This document shows positions 15,637 to 24,021 of a stretch of 64,000 bases of DNA, piece after piece. This DNA is from an uncultured Curtobacterium sp. (lineage in GTDB: Bacteria; Actinomycetota; Actinomycetes; Actinomycetales; Microbacteriaceae). A program made the position numbers and the translations under genes. The stretch is taken from contig CAJYUW010000043.1 in NCBI GenBank assembly GCA_913778205.1, forward strand, positions 36,475 to 100,474, given 5' to 3'. Under the pieces are notes generated by a model. That model did not search any database. It worked only from the letters and a program-made list of their open reading frames with translations, and was not told the DNA's origin. The first letter of the stretch is position 1. The number at the start of each line of letters is the position of its first letter.

Positions 15637-16308
15637 ATGACGGACCGGCCCTTCACCCCAGCGCTCGCGACGTTCTTCCGCGGGCTCGCCGAGCACAACG
15701 AGAAGTCGTGGTTCGAGGAGCACCGCGCGGAGTGGGAGCGTCACGTCGAGGCGCCCATGGAGCAACTGCTGCGTGAGGCCGAGCGCCGCTACGGGCCCGG
15801 ACGGGTGCTCCGCCAGCACCGCGACCTGCGCTTCACGCCGGACAAGCGGCCCTACCGCGAGGACACCGGACTCACCGCGGGCGGCGTCTACCTGAGCGCG
15901 GGGGCGGACGGGATCCAGGCCGGCGGCGGGCTGTACACGCCCTCCCGTGCGCAGCTCACCGCGGCCCGCACGGCGATCGACGAGCACCCGCAGGCCGCGG
16001 CGGCGCTGCAGCGGGTCCTCGACGACCTGACGGACGCCGGGTTCGAGCTCGCCGGGCCGCCGCTCAAGACCGCTCCGCGCGGCTTCGACGCCGATCACCC
16101 GCGCATCGACCTGCTCCGGATGCAGCACTACGCCGCGCTCCGGCACCTGCCGCTCGACAGTCCGCTGTCCGACGTCGTCGACGCGTGGGAGCGGGTGCAG
16201 CCGCTCGTGCGGTGGACGGTGAAGTGGGCGCGGGCGGACGACCCGGACGCGGCGGACGACCCCGCGCCGCCCGTGCCGGGGTCGCGGTCGATCGACGAGC
16301 GGGCCTGA
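15637..16308 (+). CDS. DUF2461 (TIGR02453) family protein
   Basis: 223 aa. FFRGLAEHNEKSWFEEHRAEWE at the N-terminus and FTPDKRPYREDTGLT in the middle are hallmarks of this widespread family of unknown biochemical role. YLSAGADGIQAGGGLYTP is the central glycine-rich part. The start ATG at 15637 gives family-normal length. Convergent with the CAT-like gene, with a 34-bp tandem repeat between them. Confidence 0.85.
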   Translation: MTDRPFTPALATFFRGLAEHNEKSWFEEHRAEWERHVEAPMEQLLREAERRYGPGRVLRQHRDLRFTPDKRPYREDTGLTAGGVYLSAGADGIQAGGGLYTPSRAQLTAARTAIDEHPQAAAALQRVLDDLTDAGFELAGPPLKTAPRGFDADHPRIDLLRMQHYAALRHLPLDSPLSDVVDAWERVQPLVRWTVKWARADDPDAADDPAPPVPGSRSIDERA

Positions 16309-16362
16309 GCGGCGGCTGTGCCCGGTGCTGGTCGGGGCGGCTGATCGCGACGCATCGGTGTG

Positions 16363-16430
16363 CAGCCGCTCGCCCGGGCTGCTGATCCTCGTCCTTCAGC
16401 CGCTTGCCCGGGCTGCTGGTGCTCGTCCTT
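16363..16430. repeat. 34-bp tandem repeat at the end of the CAT-like gene
   Basis: Copies at 16363-16396 and 16397-16430 (31 of 34 identical). Each starts CAGCCGCT and ends CTCGTCCTT, and a third start (CAGCCGC) overlaps the stop and last codons of the gene. Confidence 0.8.
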
Positions 16431-17086
16431 CAGCCGCGGAGCCAGCCCGCCTCGGCGAAGGTCGTCTGCAGCTCGGCGAACAGCCGCGAGCCGTGGAACC
16501 CGTCGACCGCCGCGTGGTTCACCTGCACCGCGATCGGCATGACGGTCCTGGTCTCGACGCACCGGTACCGGCCGATCGTGAAGATCGGGAGCAGGTGGTC
16601 GAACCCCTTGTCGATGTGGAGTGCGAACCCCGTGAACGACGCTCCGGGCAGGGTCGACACGTCGAACACGTTGGCCGGTCGGTCCGGCTGCGGGAACATC
16701 CGGTGGTCGTCCCGGTAGCGTTCCATCGTCGCGACGGCGGCCTCGTGGAACCGGGCAGGGTCCTCGTCGTATGGCACGAAGAGCACCGAGAACGTCTCCG
16801 TGTCCGCGTGGAACACGGTGAACATCGGGTGCACCACGTCCCACACGGCGGGGGAGCCGTCCTCCTGCAGCTGCATGCGGAACTCCTCGTGACGGTTCAC
16901 GACGGAGGCGATCGCCCACAGCTGCGACGCGTACGTGCGGCGGTCGGTCCGTCGGACGGTCTCGGCGAAGTCGGTGACGTCGAGTTCGACGGTCATCTCC
17001 CACGTGCAGGGGACCCGGTCGCGGTAGTGCTCGAAGTGCTCGCGGCGGGCCCAGGTGGCGAGGTCGACGGGGCGGAGCGAAGTCAC
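16430..17086 (-). CDS. chloramphenicol acetyltransferase-like protein (CatA fold)
   Basis: 218 aa, the usual CatA length. The N-terminal W..REHFEHYRDRVPCTWEMTVELDVT and the catalytic stretch VNHAAVDGFHGSRLF near residue 190 match the family. The His-Ala-x-x-Asp-Gly core is kept, though the first His of the usual HH is Asn. CatA moves acetyl from acetyl-CoA to chloramphenicol's 3-hydroxyl; whether this chromosomal copy gives resistance or acts on another substrate cannot be told. Start is GTG at 17086, with CAGACT 7 nt upstream. Confidence 0.85.
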   Translation of the reverse strand: MTSLRPVDLATWARREHFEHYRDRVPCTWEMTVELDVTDFAETVRRTDRRTYASQLWAIASVVNRHEEFRMQLQEDGSPAVWDVVHPMFTVFHADTETFSVLFVPYDEDPARFHEAAVATMERYRDDHRMFPQPDRPANVFDVSTLPGASFTGFALHIDKGFDHLLPIFTIGRYRCVETRTVMPIAVQVNHAAVDGFHGSRLFAELQTTFAEAGWLRG

Positions 17087-17093
17087 GGGTGCC

Positions 17094-17099
17094 AGTCTG
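17094..17099 (-). promoter_or_regulatory. -10 box, leaderless start of the CAT-like gene
   Basis: CAGACT, 7 nt before the GTG at 17086. Confidence 0.4.
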
Positions 17100-17123
17100 G
17101 CCCGTGCGGCGGCTCGCCGTCCC

Positions 17124-17129
17124 TACTGT
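17124..17129 (+). promoter_or_regulatory. -10 box before the 55-aa ORF / GNAT operon
   Basis: TACTGT, 7 nt before the ATG at 17137; same layout as other leaderless starts here. Confidence 0.45.
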
Positions 17130-17136
17130 GGGATCC

Positions 17137-17304
17137 ATGCCGTCACCGCTGCGCGTCCCCGCCCTCGTCGCCTCCGGCCGGACGACGGTCCCGCTCGTCT
17201 CGGCCTCCACTGTCGTGGCGGCCGCCGCGGTGCGCTCCGCGGTGCGCCCGGCCGTGCGCCCCGTGACCTCGACGGACACGGCGGACCGGGGGGCCGCAGC
17301 ATGA
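17137..17304 (+). CDS. possible 55-aa small protein coupled to the GNAT gene
   Basis: MPSPLRVPALVASG... is rich in Val, Ala, Arg and Thr and has no recognisable domain. Two facts favour translation: a leaderless-type -10 box before its ATG, and a stop that overlaps the GNAT start as ATGA, which would couple their translation. Composition alone does not separate it from chance in such GC-rich DNA. It could be a leader peptide. Confidence 0.35.
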   Translation: MPSPLRVPALVASGRTTVPLVSASTVVAAAAVRSAVRPAVRPVTSTDTADRGAAA

Positions 17305-17846
17305 CCGTCCACCTCCCGATCATCGTCGACGAGCACCTGTCGCTCGTCCTCGCCGACGACTCCGTGGCCGAGGCCTACCGCGACCTCGAGCTGGGCGACC
17401 TCGACCACCTCCGCCCGTGGGAAGAGCTCGCCCGACCGGGCCTCACCACCGACGACGTCCGCGCCTACCTCACCCCGGGACTCACCGGCTGGGCCGAGGG
17501 CACGGGGGTCCCGACGGCGATCGTGCTCGACGGACAGGTCGTCGGCGCGCTCGCCGCACGGATCACCCCGACGACGGCGAAGGCCGAGGTCGGCTACTGG
17601 TCGGCGTCGAGCGCTGGCGGACGCGGGGTGATGACCCGAGCCGTCGAGGCGCTCGTCGCCGCGCTGTTCGCGGATGGGCTGTTCCGCGTCGAACTCCGGA
17701 CCGCCGCCGACAACCGGCCGAGCCGCGCGGTCGCGGAGCGCCTCGGGTTCACGCTCGAGGGCACGCTCCGGCAGGCCTACCTGATCGATGGCGTGCGGCA
17801 CGATCTCTGCGTGTACGGCCGGCTCGCGTCCGCTCCGGCCGGGTGA
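17301..17846 (+). CDS. GNAT-family N-acetyltransferase (RimJ/RimL type)
   Basis: 181 aa. The acetyl-CoA loop is in YWSASSAGGRGVMTRAVEAL, and VELRTAADNRPSRAVAERLG followed by FTLEGTLRQAYLIDG is the typical RimJ/RimL tail. These enzymes acetylate protein N-termini or small amines. The start ATG at 17301 overlaps the stop of the small ORF upstream. The longer ORF-track start (17055) has no support. Convergent with the VOC pseudogene. Confidence 0.88.
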   Translation: MTVHLPIIVDEHLSLVLADDSVAEAYRDLELGDLDHLRPWEELARPGLTTDDVRAYLTPGLTGWAEGTGVPTAIVLDGQVVGALAARITPTTAKAEVGYWSASSAGGRGVMTRAVEALVAALFADGLFRVELRTAADNRPSRAVAERLGFTLEGTLRQAYLIDGVRHDLCVYGRLASAPAG

Positions 17847-17892
17847 GACGTGGCGCGTCCGGGTCGATGCGCCCGTTCGGTCATCCGGCCGG

Positions 17893-18227
17893 TCAGTCGT
17901 TTGGCCGGATGAGGCAGAACGGGTGCCCTCCCGGGTCGAGGTACACCCGGAAGGTGTCCGTCCCCGAACCGGTCACCACGGCGCCGATCGCCAGGACGGC
18001 CGCCTCGCCCACGTCGAGGTCGTCGACCTTTACGTCGAGGTGGCTCTGCTGCGGGACGTCCTGCCAGGGCCACTCCGGCGCGCGGTAGTCCCCCACCCGC
18101 TGGAACGCGAGGATCGGCCGCAGGTCGGTGAACGGGAGGGCAATCTCCGCCCAGTCTCGACGTAGAAGCGCGCCAGGGCACGGGGGGCGGGGCAGTCGAG
18201 GACGGCGACGTCGAGTGTGCCGATCAT
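17893..18227 (-). pseudogene. VOC (glyoxalase/bleomycin-resistance-like) protein with internal deletion and frameshift
   Basis: From the ATG at 18227 the frame reads MIGTLDVAVLDCPAPRALAR then FYVE, a normal VOC start, but then turns to nonsense (RRLPSRSPTCGRSS). The rest of the fold continues in another frame: WAEIALPFTDLRPILAFQRV, GDYRAPEWPWQDVPQQSHLD and DTFRVYLDPGGHPFCLIRP. Intact relatives have about a dozen more residues between FYVE and WAE, so I infer a short out-of-frame deletion near 18155. A real remnant, not expected to be functional. It lies directly beside the low-GC island. Confidence 0.8.
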
Positions 18228-18240
18228 GGCCGTCACGCCA

Positions 18241-18262
18241 GCCCCGTCAGCGCGCGGCTGCC
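18241..18262. repeat. left direct repeat of the DUF262 island
   Basis: GCCCCGTCAGCGCGC plus seven more bases. 20 of 22 positions match 20102-20123, which overlaps the last codons and stop of hrpA. Confidence 0.75.
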
Positions 18263-18413
18263 GCGTTTCCTCAACGAGCAGCCGGGTGCTCCAGCCACCT
18301 GGTGCCCGCGTCTGATGGCATGTCACGCCGATGAAGCAGCACGCGACCGTGCTTGACAGCCTGTCTAGGCATGCACCTGTGGTGCCGCCATCACATCCAC
18401 TCACGAGAGCACC
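18263..18413. other. left non-coding part of the island
   Basis: No ORF with protein-like composition. It contains a TTGACA and the perfect inverted repeat GACAG-C-CTGTC (18355-18365), which might be an operator upstream of the DUF262 promoter. Confidence 0.35.
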
Positions 18414-18442
18414 TTGGAAGAAACCTCAACTCTGGATAGGCT
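18414..18442 (+). promoter_or_regulatory. promoter of the DUF262 gene
   Basis: TTGGAA (18414-18419), 17-bp spacer, TAGGCT (18437-18442). AGGGGG (18465-18470) is a good ribosome site 5 nt before the ATG, so this gene has a leader, unlike most genes around it. Confidence 0.55.
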
Positions 18443-18475
18443 CCTTCTGACGTATCCGGGACGAAGGGGGACATC

Positions 18476-20044
18476 ATGGCGCTTACAATTAGAAAAATTC
18501 TCGAAAGTGTTGGAAACGGGACAATCCGAATCCCGGCTTTTCAACGGGGTTTTGTTTGGGATGCTGAGCGGGTTGCTTACCTAATGGATTCCATCTACAA
18601 GGGCTATCCATTTGGGGCTCTTATTCTTTGGAGGACCAAGGAGAAGCTGGTTCATGAGAAGCAACTTGGGCCGTTCTCGCTACCGGAATTGGAACCTGAC
18701 TATCCGGTCGACTACGTACTCGACGGCCAGCAGCGCCTGACTTCCATGTTTGGAGTCTTTCAAACTGAGCTCAAAGCTGAAGAAGATGCGCCGTGGACGA
18801 AAGTGTATTTCGACATGAGTGCAGAGTCTGATCTTCAGGAGAGTCAATTCGTCTGTCCTGAGCCTGGCGACGTGGACCGTGAACGTCATTTTCCCATCGG
18901 GACGTTCTTTGACGTAACCGCATACCGAAGGGCGACCGCAGAGTTGACGCCAGAGCAGGCGGAGCTCATCGACCAGGTTCAGGCGGTGTTCAAAGAGGCA
19001 ACAATTCCGACGCAAGAAGTAGCGACTGAGGATCGCGCGAAAGTCGCAATCGTGTTCGAACGAGTCAATCGATTGGGGGTGGAACTCGACACCTTCCAAC
19101 TCCTATCTGCCTGGACGTGGAGTGAAGACTTTGATCTCCAAGAGCGGATTCGTGAATTGGCCGAAGATGTTGCGCCGCATGGCTTCGGGGATATCTCGGA
19201 GGATACGAATCTGATTCTACGCTGTTGTGCGGCGGTCGTTGCAGCGGATGCTTCTCCCTCAGCCCTGATGGGGTTGAAGGGAGCAGATGTCCGCAACCGA
19301 TTCGACGAGATCGAAAACGGGGTCAAGGGCGCAATCGACTTCCTCAAGCTCAATCTCCATGTTCAGCGACTTGTGAATCTCCCCTACGCGACCCTGCTCG
19401 TTCCTCTAGCGGTCTTTTTCGCGACTCCGGGCACGAAGGGTGTCGACGTGACGGATGAGCAGAGAAAAGCGATCGAACGCTGGTTCTGGAAGGCTTGCTT
19501 CTCTCGGCGGTACAGTGCTGGTGTGCTGCGCAATCTGAAGCGCGATATTGATGAGATGCACAAGCTACGTTTGAAGCAAGCTTCCACGGTGGACGCGATC
19601 AGCGCGTCCGTCGACGCTGACTACTTCTTAGAACAGTCTTTCACAATCGGTACCGTTCACACTAAGACGTTGATCCTGCTCCTCGCCAGCAAAGGCCCGA
19701 AGAGCTTTATCTCTGGCTCACCTGTCGACCTGGCCCCTGTTCTGCGGGCTTACAATCGAGAAGAATTCCACCACCTTATGCCTCGAAGCTTCCTAAAGGG
19801 CGAAAATCGCGAAACTTCGGAGATTAATCGGTTGGCGAATTTCGCGATTATCTCCGCTCAAGACAATAAGCGGCTTTCCGGTGACGCACCAAGCATCTAT
19901 AAGACCCGTATGACCGCAGATGCTGTTGACGACATCTTGGACGCTGCTGTTTGCCCAAATTCGCTATTCGACGACAAGTACGATGCGTTCATCGAAGCTC
20001 GCGGGCAAAAACTTGCTGACTACGCATTGAGCAAAATGGCTTGA
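18476..20044 (+). CDS. DUF262 + HNH (GmrSD-like) protein, putative single-gene defence factor
   Basis: 522 aa. The N-terminal DUF262 domain shows IRIPAFQRGFVWDAERVAYL, SIYKGYPFGALILWR and VDYVLDGQQRLTSMFG (about residues 15-95), the DGQQR motif of the ParB/Srx-like nucleotidase fold. A helical middle follows. The C-terminal part has EFHHLMPRSFLKG (about residue 430) and NRLANFAIISAQDNKRLS, the pattern of the HNH nuclease half (DUF1524-like). In GmrSD, SspE and BrxU these two domains cut modified or phage DNA. Here both are in one protein, with no partner gene, on a foreign low-GC island. Defence is an inference from family and context. Confidence 0.85.
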   Translation: MALTIRKILESVGNGTIRIPAFQRGFVWDAERVAYLMDSIYKGYPFGALILWRTKEKLVHEKQLGPFSLPELEPDYPVDYVLDGQQRLTSMFGVFQTELKAEEDAPWTKVYFDMSAESDLQESQFVCPEPGDVDRERHFPIGTFFDVTAYRRATAELTPEQAELIDQVQAVFKEATIPTQEVATEDRAKVAIVFERVNRLGVELDTFQLLSAWTWSEDFDLQERIRELAEDVAPHGFGDISEDTNLILRCCAAVVAADASPSALMGLKGADVRNRFDEIENGVKGAIDFLKLNLHVQRLVNLPYATLLVPLAVFFATPGTKGVDVTDEQRKAIERWFWKACFSRRYSAGVLRNLKRDIDEMHKLRLKQASTVDAISASVDADYFLEQSFTIGTVHTKTLILLLASKGPKSFISGSPVDLAPVLRAYNREEFHHLMPRSFLKGENRETSEINRLANFAIISAQDNKRLSGDAPSIYKTRMTADAVDDILDAAVCPNSLFDDKYDAFIEARGQKLADYALSKMA

Positions 20045-20052
20045 ATCTGGTT

Positions 20053-20085
20053 GCCGAGTGCGGGCCAAGGAGGTTCGCACTCGGC
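20053..20085 (+). terminator. hairpin after the DUF262 gene
   Basis: Perfect 10-bp arms GCCGAGTGCG/CGCACTCGGC with a 13-nt loop, 8 bp after the stop. It belongs to the island. Confidence 0.7.
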
Positions 20086-20101
20086 TGCAGCCAACACGCT
20101 C

Positions 20102-20123
20102 GCCCCGTCAGCGCGCCGCAGCC
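20102..20123. repeat. right direct repeat of the island, overlapping the hrpA 3' end
   Basis: Bases 20108-20123 are the stop and last codons of hrpA; 20102-20107 lie just beyond. Compare 18241-18262. Confidence 0.75.
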
Positions 20124-23100
20124 AGGGCCTTCGTGATCCGCTGCAACGACACCGTCTCGGCGGTCCCGAGCTCCTGCGCGAACAGGCTCAGCCGGAACTC
20201 CTCGAGCATCCACCGCGCGTGGACGAGCTCCGGGTGTGCGCCGACCGCCGGGGGAAACGTCCCGCCGTCGTCGGTGTAGCGGTCGGTGGCGACGCTGACC
20301 TCGCGCATCCACCCGGCGTCACGCCCGGGGTTCTGCAGCAGCTTCTGCACCCGCGCCTCGATGCCCTGGAGGTACACGCGGATCCGTCGCAGCCGAACCA
20401 GCCCGGCGACCGAGACGAACCCCGGGAACACGAGCCGTTCGAGCTGCTGCCGCATGTCCGTCAGCGCCCCGAGCAGCGACATGGAGTTCGCCTGCTTGAT
20501 CGCTCGTTCGGCGTTGCGGTGCGCGGTGAGGACGGCCGCGACCTCGGACACCGCGGTGAACATCGTGTCGACGACGGTCGAGGAGACAGCGTCACGGACC
20601 CGCTCGAACGCGCCCCGCTCGAACACGAGACCGTCGGGATGTGCGGCACGGATGCCGGCGTCGACCACCGCCGCGAGGACGTCGTCGAACAGCGCCTGCG
20701 TCGACGCGTACGGTGACGCGGCCAGCGCGAGCTTCTCCGGCGCGGTGAGGTGCTGCTGGATGTACGACACCGGCGACGGCACGGCGAGCATCACGAGTCG
20801 ACGGATCCCGGCGGGCATCGCGACGGCGCGGTCGTGCTCGGTGGCGAGCAGCCGGACCGCGACGGTCGCCTTCGGTCCGGAGCCCTCCTCGACCAGCGCC
20901 GGGTAGGCGCGGATGACGCCACCCGACTGCTTCGTGTCGAGGACCCGTGGCAGGTCGCCCGCCGGCCAGGCGGTGAGACCCGACCGCTCGAGGTCGGAAC
21001 CGGCCTGCGCGACGCGGGACGGGCCTCCAGGCCGCTTCGCCCTCGCCGTGGCGGAGGCGACGCTCTGCTGCGTCCGGTCCTTCAGCTTGGTCTGCAGGGC
21101 CGTGAGGTCCTTGCCGGACTCGACCCGGCGACCGCGCTCGTCGACGACGGCCCAGGTCGGCAGGAGGTGCGGCGGGACGCGCGACAGGTCGAAGTCGGAT
21201 TCCGACACCGACACGTACGTCATGCGCTGGATCGTCTTCGCGAGCGTCGAGCGGAACGACTCGGTCGGCTCCGTCGGGGCGTCGTCCGGCAGCTCGGCGA
21301 CGATCTTCTCAGCCCAGTCGGCCGCGGGCACGATGTTCTTCCGGATCTGCTTCGGCAGCGACTTGATGAGCGCGGTCACGAGCTCCTTCCGCAAGCCGCG
21401 CACCTGCCAGTCGAAGCCCTCCTCGCGCATGCGGGGGAGCAGGGCGAGGGGCACCTGCACGCTCACGCCGTCGTCCTGCGCGCCCGGCTCGAAGCGGTAC
21501 TTGATCGCGAGACGCTGGTCGCCCGAGCGCCACTGGGTCGGGTACTCCTGCTGGTCCTGCGCGGCCTCCGCCGCGTCCTCGGCCAGGAGGTCCGACCTGC
21601 GCATCGTGAGCAGGTCCGGTTGCTCGCGCCGCGCTTTCCGCCACCACCCCTCGAAGTCGCGGGTGGTGGCCACGTCCGCGGGGATCCGAGCATCGTAGAA
21701 GTCGACGATCTTCTCGTCGTCGAAGAGGATGTCGCGCCGACGGGTGCGCTCCTCGAGTTGTTCGAGCTCCTTGCGGAGACGGCGGTTCTCGCGGTCGAAC
21801 GCCTGCTGCGAGTCCCACTCGCCCTCGACCAGGGCGTGCCGGATGAAGAGCTCACGGGAGTGCTCGGGGTCGACGCGCTTGTACTGCACGCGCCGCCGCT
21901 GCACGACGGGCACACCGAACAGGGTCACGCGCTCGTACGCGACGACGGCGCCCTGCTTCTTCTCCCAGTGCGGCTCGCCGTAGGTGCGCTTGAGCAGGTC
22001 GCCCGCGAGCGGTTCGACCCAGGCGGGGTCGATCTTGCCGACGGTGCGGGCGAACAGCCGACTGGTCTCGACGAGTTCGGCGGCCATCACGGCGTCCGGC
22101 TGCTTCTTCGCGAGGACGCTGCCCGGGAACACCACGAACCGGGTGTTCCGCGAGCCGAGGTAGTCGCGCTTCTCGCGGTCGCGGAGCCCGATCTGGCTGA
22201 GCAGTCCGGCCAGCAGGGAGCGGTGCACGGCGTCGCCGTCCTCGCTCCGGGACTGCCCGACGCGGACGTCGACCTGCTTCGCCGCGCGTGCGAGTTGGCG
22301 GTACAGGTCCTGCCACTCGCGGATGCGGAGGTAGTTCAGGAACTCGGCCTTGCACAGGCGGCGGAACGCGCTCGACGACAGCTCGTCCTGCTTGTCCTCG
22401 ATGTGGTTCCACAGGTTGAGCAGGGTGAGGAAGTCGCTCGTCGGGTCGGCGAACCGGGCGTGCAGCTGGTCGGCGTGCGCACGCTTCTCCAGCGGACGTT
22501 CGCGCGGGTCCTGGATGCTCAGGGCACTGACGATGGCGATGACCTCACGGCCGACGCCCTGGCGACCGGCCTCGAGCACCATCCGGCCGAGCCGTGGGTC
22601 GATCGGCAGCCGCGTCAGCTGACGTCCGGCCTTCGTGATCCGTCCGTCGCCGTCCACCGCACGCAGCTCGCGGAGCAGGTCGAGGCCGTCCTTCACACCG
22701 CGGGAGTCCGGCGGCTGCAGGAACGGGAAGGACTCGATGTCGCCGAACCCGAGCGAGATCATCTGCAGGATGACCGCGGCGAGGTTCGTGCGGAGGATCT
22801 CGGGGTCGGTGAACTCCGGCCGCCGCTCGAAGTCCTGCTCGGAGTACAGCCGGATCGCGATGCCCGCACTCGTTCGACCCGCACGACCGGACCGCTGGTT
22901 CGCGCTCGCCTGGCTGATCGCCTCGATCGGGAGACGCTGCACCTTCGCCCGGGGTGAGTACCGGGAGATGCGGGCCGTGCCGGTGTCGATGACGTACTTG
23001 ATGCCGGGGACGGTCAGCGACGTCTCGGCGACGTTCGTGGCGAGGACCACACGCCGACGGACGCCCGGCGTGCTCCGGCGCTCGAACACCCGGTGCTGGT

Positions 23101-23974
23101 CGGCTGCGGACAGGCGGCCGTACAGGGGGAGGACCTCGGTGCCCGGGTAGCGCTTGCCCTCGATCGCCTCCTGCGCGTCGCGGATCTCGTTCTCGCCGGA
23201 GAGGAACACGAGGACGTCGCCCGGGTCCTCCCGCGCCAGCTCGTCGAGGGCGTCGGTGATGCCCTGAAGGACGTCCCGGTCGTCCGGAGAGCCGCCGGAG
23301 CCGCCGGTGCCGTGGTCGTCGGTCCGGGGATCGTCCTCGTCGTCGCGGTCGTCGCGCCCGTCGCGGTCGTCCGCGTCCTCCGCGACGAGCGGGCGGTAGC
23401 GGATCTCGACCGGGTAGGTCCGTCCGGACACCTCGATGATCGGGGCACCGCCGAAGTGCTGCGAGAACGACTCCGGGTCGATCGTCGCACTCGTGATGAT
23501 GACCTTGAGGTCCGGGCGGCGGGGGAGGAGCCGCTTCAGGTAGCCGAGCAGGAAGTCGATCGTCAGCGACCGCTCGTGCGCTTCGTCGATGATGATCGTG
23601 TCGTAGCGCTGCAGGTCGCGGTCGAAGTGGATCTCGTTGAGGAGGATCCCGTCCGTCATCAGCTTGATCTTCGTGTTCGCGGACACCTTGTCGGTGAAGC
23701 GCACCTGGTAGCCGACCAGGTCGCCCAGTTCGCCGCCGAGTTCTTCGGAGACCCGCTCGGCGATCGTCCGTGCCGCGATCCGGCGGGGCTGGGTGTGACC
23801 GATCGACCCGCGGCCGAGCTCGAGGCAGATCTTCGGTAGCTGCGTGGTCTTGCCCGAACCGGTCGCCCCCGCGACGATCACGACCTGGTGGTCGCGGATC
23901 GCGGCGGCGATGTCGTCCCGCCGCTGCGAGACGGGCAGCTCGGGCGGGTACGTGATGACGGGCGTGGCAGACAT
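20108..23974 (-). CDS. hrpA: ATP-dependent RNA helicase HrpA
   Basis: 1,288 aa, family-normal. Motif I is VAGATGSGKTTQLP, motif II IDEAHERSLTIDFLL, motif III SATID, and motif VI SANQRSGRAGRTSAG. After the OB-fold region a long C-terminal DUF3418 part is present, as in HrpA. An acidic Asp-rich insert (DDRDGRDDRDDEDDP) lies within the helicase core near residue 230. HrpA unwinds RNA and rescues collided ribosomes. I prefer the ATG at 23974 over 23980 because GGA then lies about 7 nt upstream. Its last codons are duplicated at the far end of the DUF262 island. Confidence 0.95.
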   Translation of the reverse strand: MSATPVITYPPELPVSQRRDDIAAAIRDHQVVIVAGATGSGKTTQLPKICLELGRGSIGHTQPRRIAARTIAERVSEELGGELGDLVGYQVRFTDKVSANTKIKLMTDGILLNEIHFDRDLQRYDTIIIDEAHERSLTIDFLLGYLKRLLPRRPDLKVIITSATIDPESFSQHFGGAPIIEVSGRTYPVEIRYRPLVAEDADDRDGRDDRDDEDDPRTDDHGTGGSGGSPDDRDVLQGITDALDELAREDPGDVLVFLSGENEIRDAQEAIEGKRYPGTEVLPLYGRLSAADQHRVFERRSTPGVRRRVVLATNVAETSLTVPGIKYVIDTGTARISRYSPRAKVQRLPIEAISQASANQRSGRAGRTSAGIAIRLYSEQDFERRPEFTDPEILRTNLAAVILQMISLGFGDIESFPFLQPPDSRGVKDGLDLLRELRAVDGDGRITKAGRQLTRLPIDPRLGRMVLEAGRQGVGREVIAIVSALSIQDPRERPLEKRAHADQLHARFADPTSDFLTLLNLWNHIEDKQDELSSSAFRRLCKAEFLNYLRIREWQDLYRQLARAAKQVDVRVGQSRSEDGDAVHRSLLAGLLSQIGLRDREKRDYLGSRNTRFVVFPGSVLAKKQPDAVMAAELVETSRLFARTVGKIDPAWVEPLAGDLLKRTYGEPHWEKKQGAVVAYERVTLFGVPVVQRRRVQYKRVDPEHSRELFIRHALVEGEWDSQQAFDRENRRLRKELEQLEERTRRRDILFDDEKIVDFYDARIPADVATTRDFEGWWRKARREQPDLLTMRRSDLLAEDAAEAAQDQQEYPTQWRSGDQRLAIKYRFEPGAQDDGVSVQVPLALLPRMREEGFDWQVRGLRKELVTALIKSLPKQIRKNIVPAADWAEKIVAELPDDAPTEPTESFRSTLAKTIQRMTYVSVSESDFDLSRVPPHLLPTWAVVDERGRRVESGKDLTALQTKLKDRTQQSVASATARAKRPGGPSRVAQAGSDLERSGLTAWPAGDLPRVLDTKQSGGVIRAYPALVEEGSGPKATVAVRLLATEHDRAVAMPAGIRRLVMLAVPSPVSYIQQHLTAPEKLALAASPYASTQALFDDVLAAVVDAGIRAAHPDGLVFERGAFERVRDAVSSTVVDTMFTAVSEVAAVLTAHRNAERAIKQANSMSLLGALTDMRQQLERLVFPGFVSVAGLVRLRRIRVYLQGIEARVQKLLQNPGRDAGWMREVSVATDRYTDDGGTFPPAVGAHPELVHARWMLEEFRLSLFAQELGTAETVSLQRITKALAAAR

Positions 23975-24021
23975 GAGCATTCCAGGATAGCCGTGCGGGT
24001 GCTGGCGCGGGGATCGACGGC

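Larger units (their letters stand above)
18241..20123 (+). mobile_element. low-GC island carrying one DUF262/HNH gene, bounded by 22-bp direct repeats
   Basis: The interior is much poorer in GC than both flanks and uses codons such as TTA, AGA and ATT that are nearly absent around it. The two repeats are 1,861 bp apart. The right one lies over the hrpA stop and the left one next to the VOC gene. This suggests hrpA and VOC were adjacent before an insertion that recreated hrpA's 3' end. No integrase or transposase is inside. Confidence 0.65.

Noticed and set aside
18680-19099. Antisense 139-aa ORF in the DUF262 gene as a toxin-antitoxin partner
   Set aside because: It has no start context and its sequence mirrors the sense gene; the DUF262 frame is clearly the coding one.
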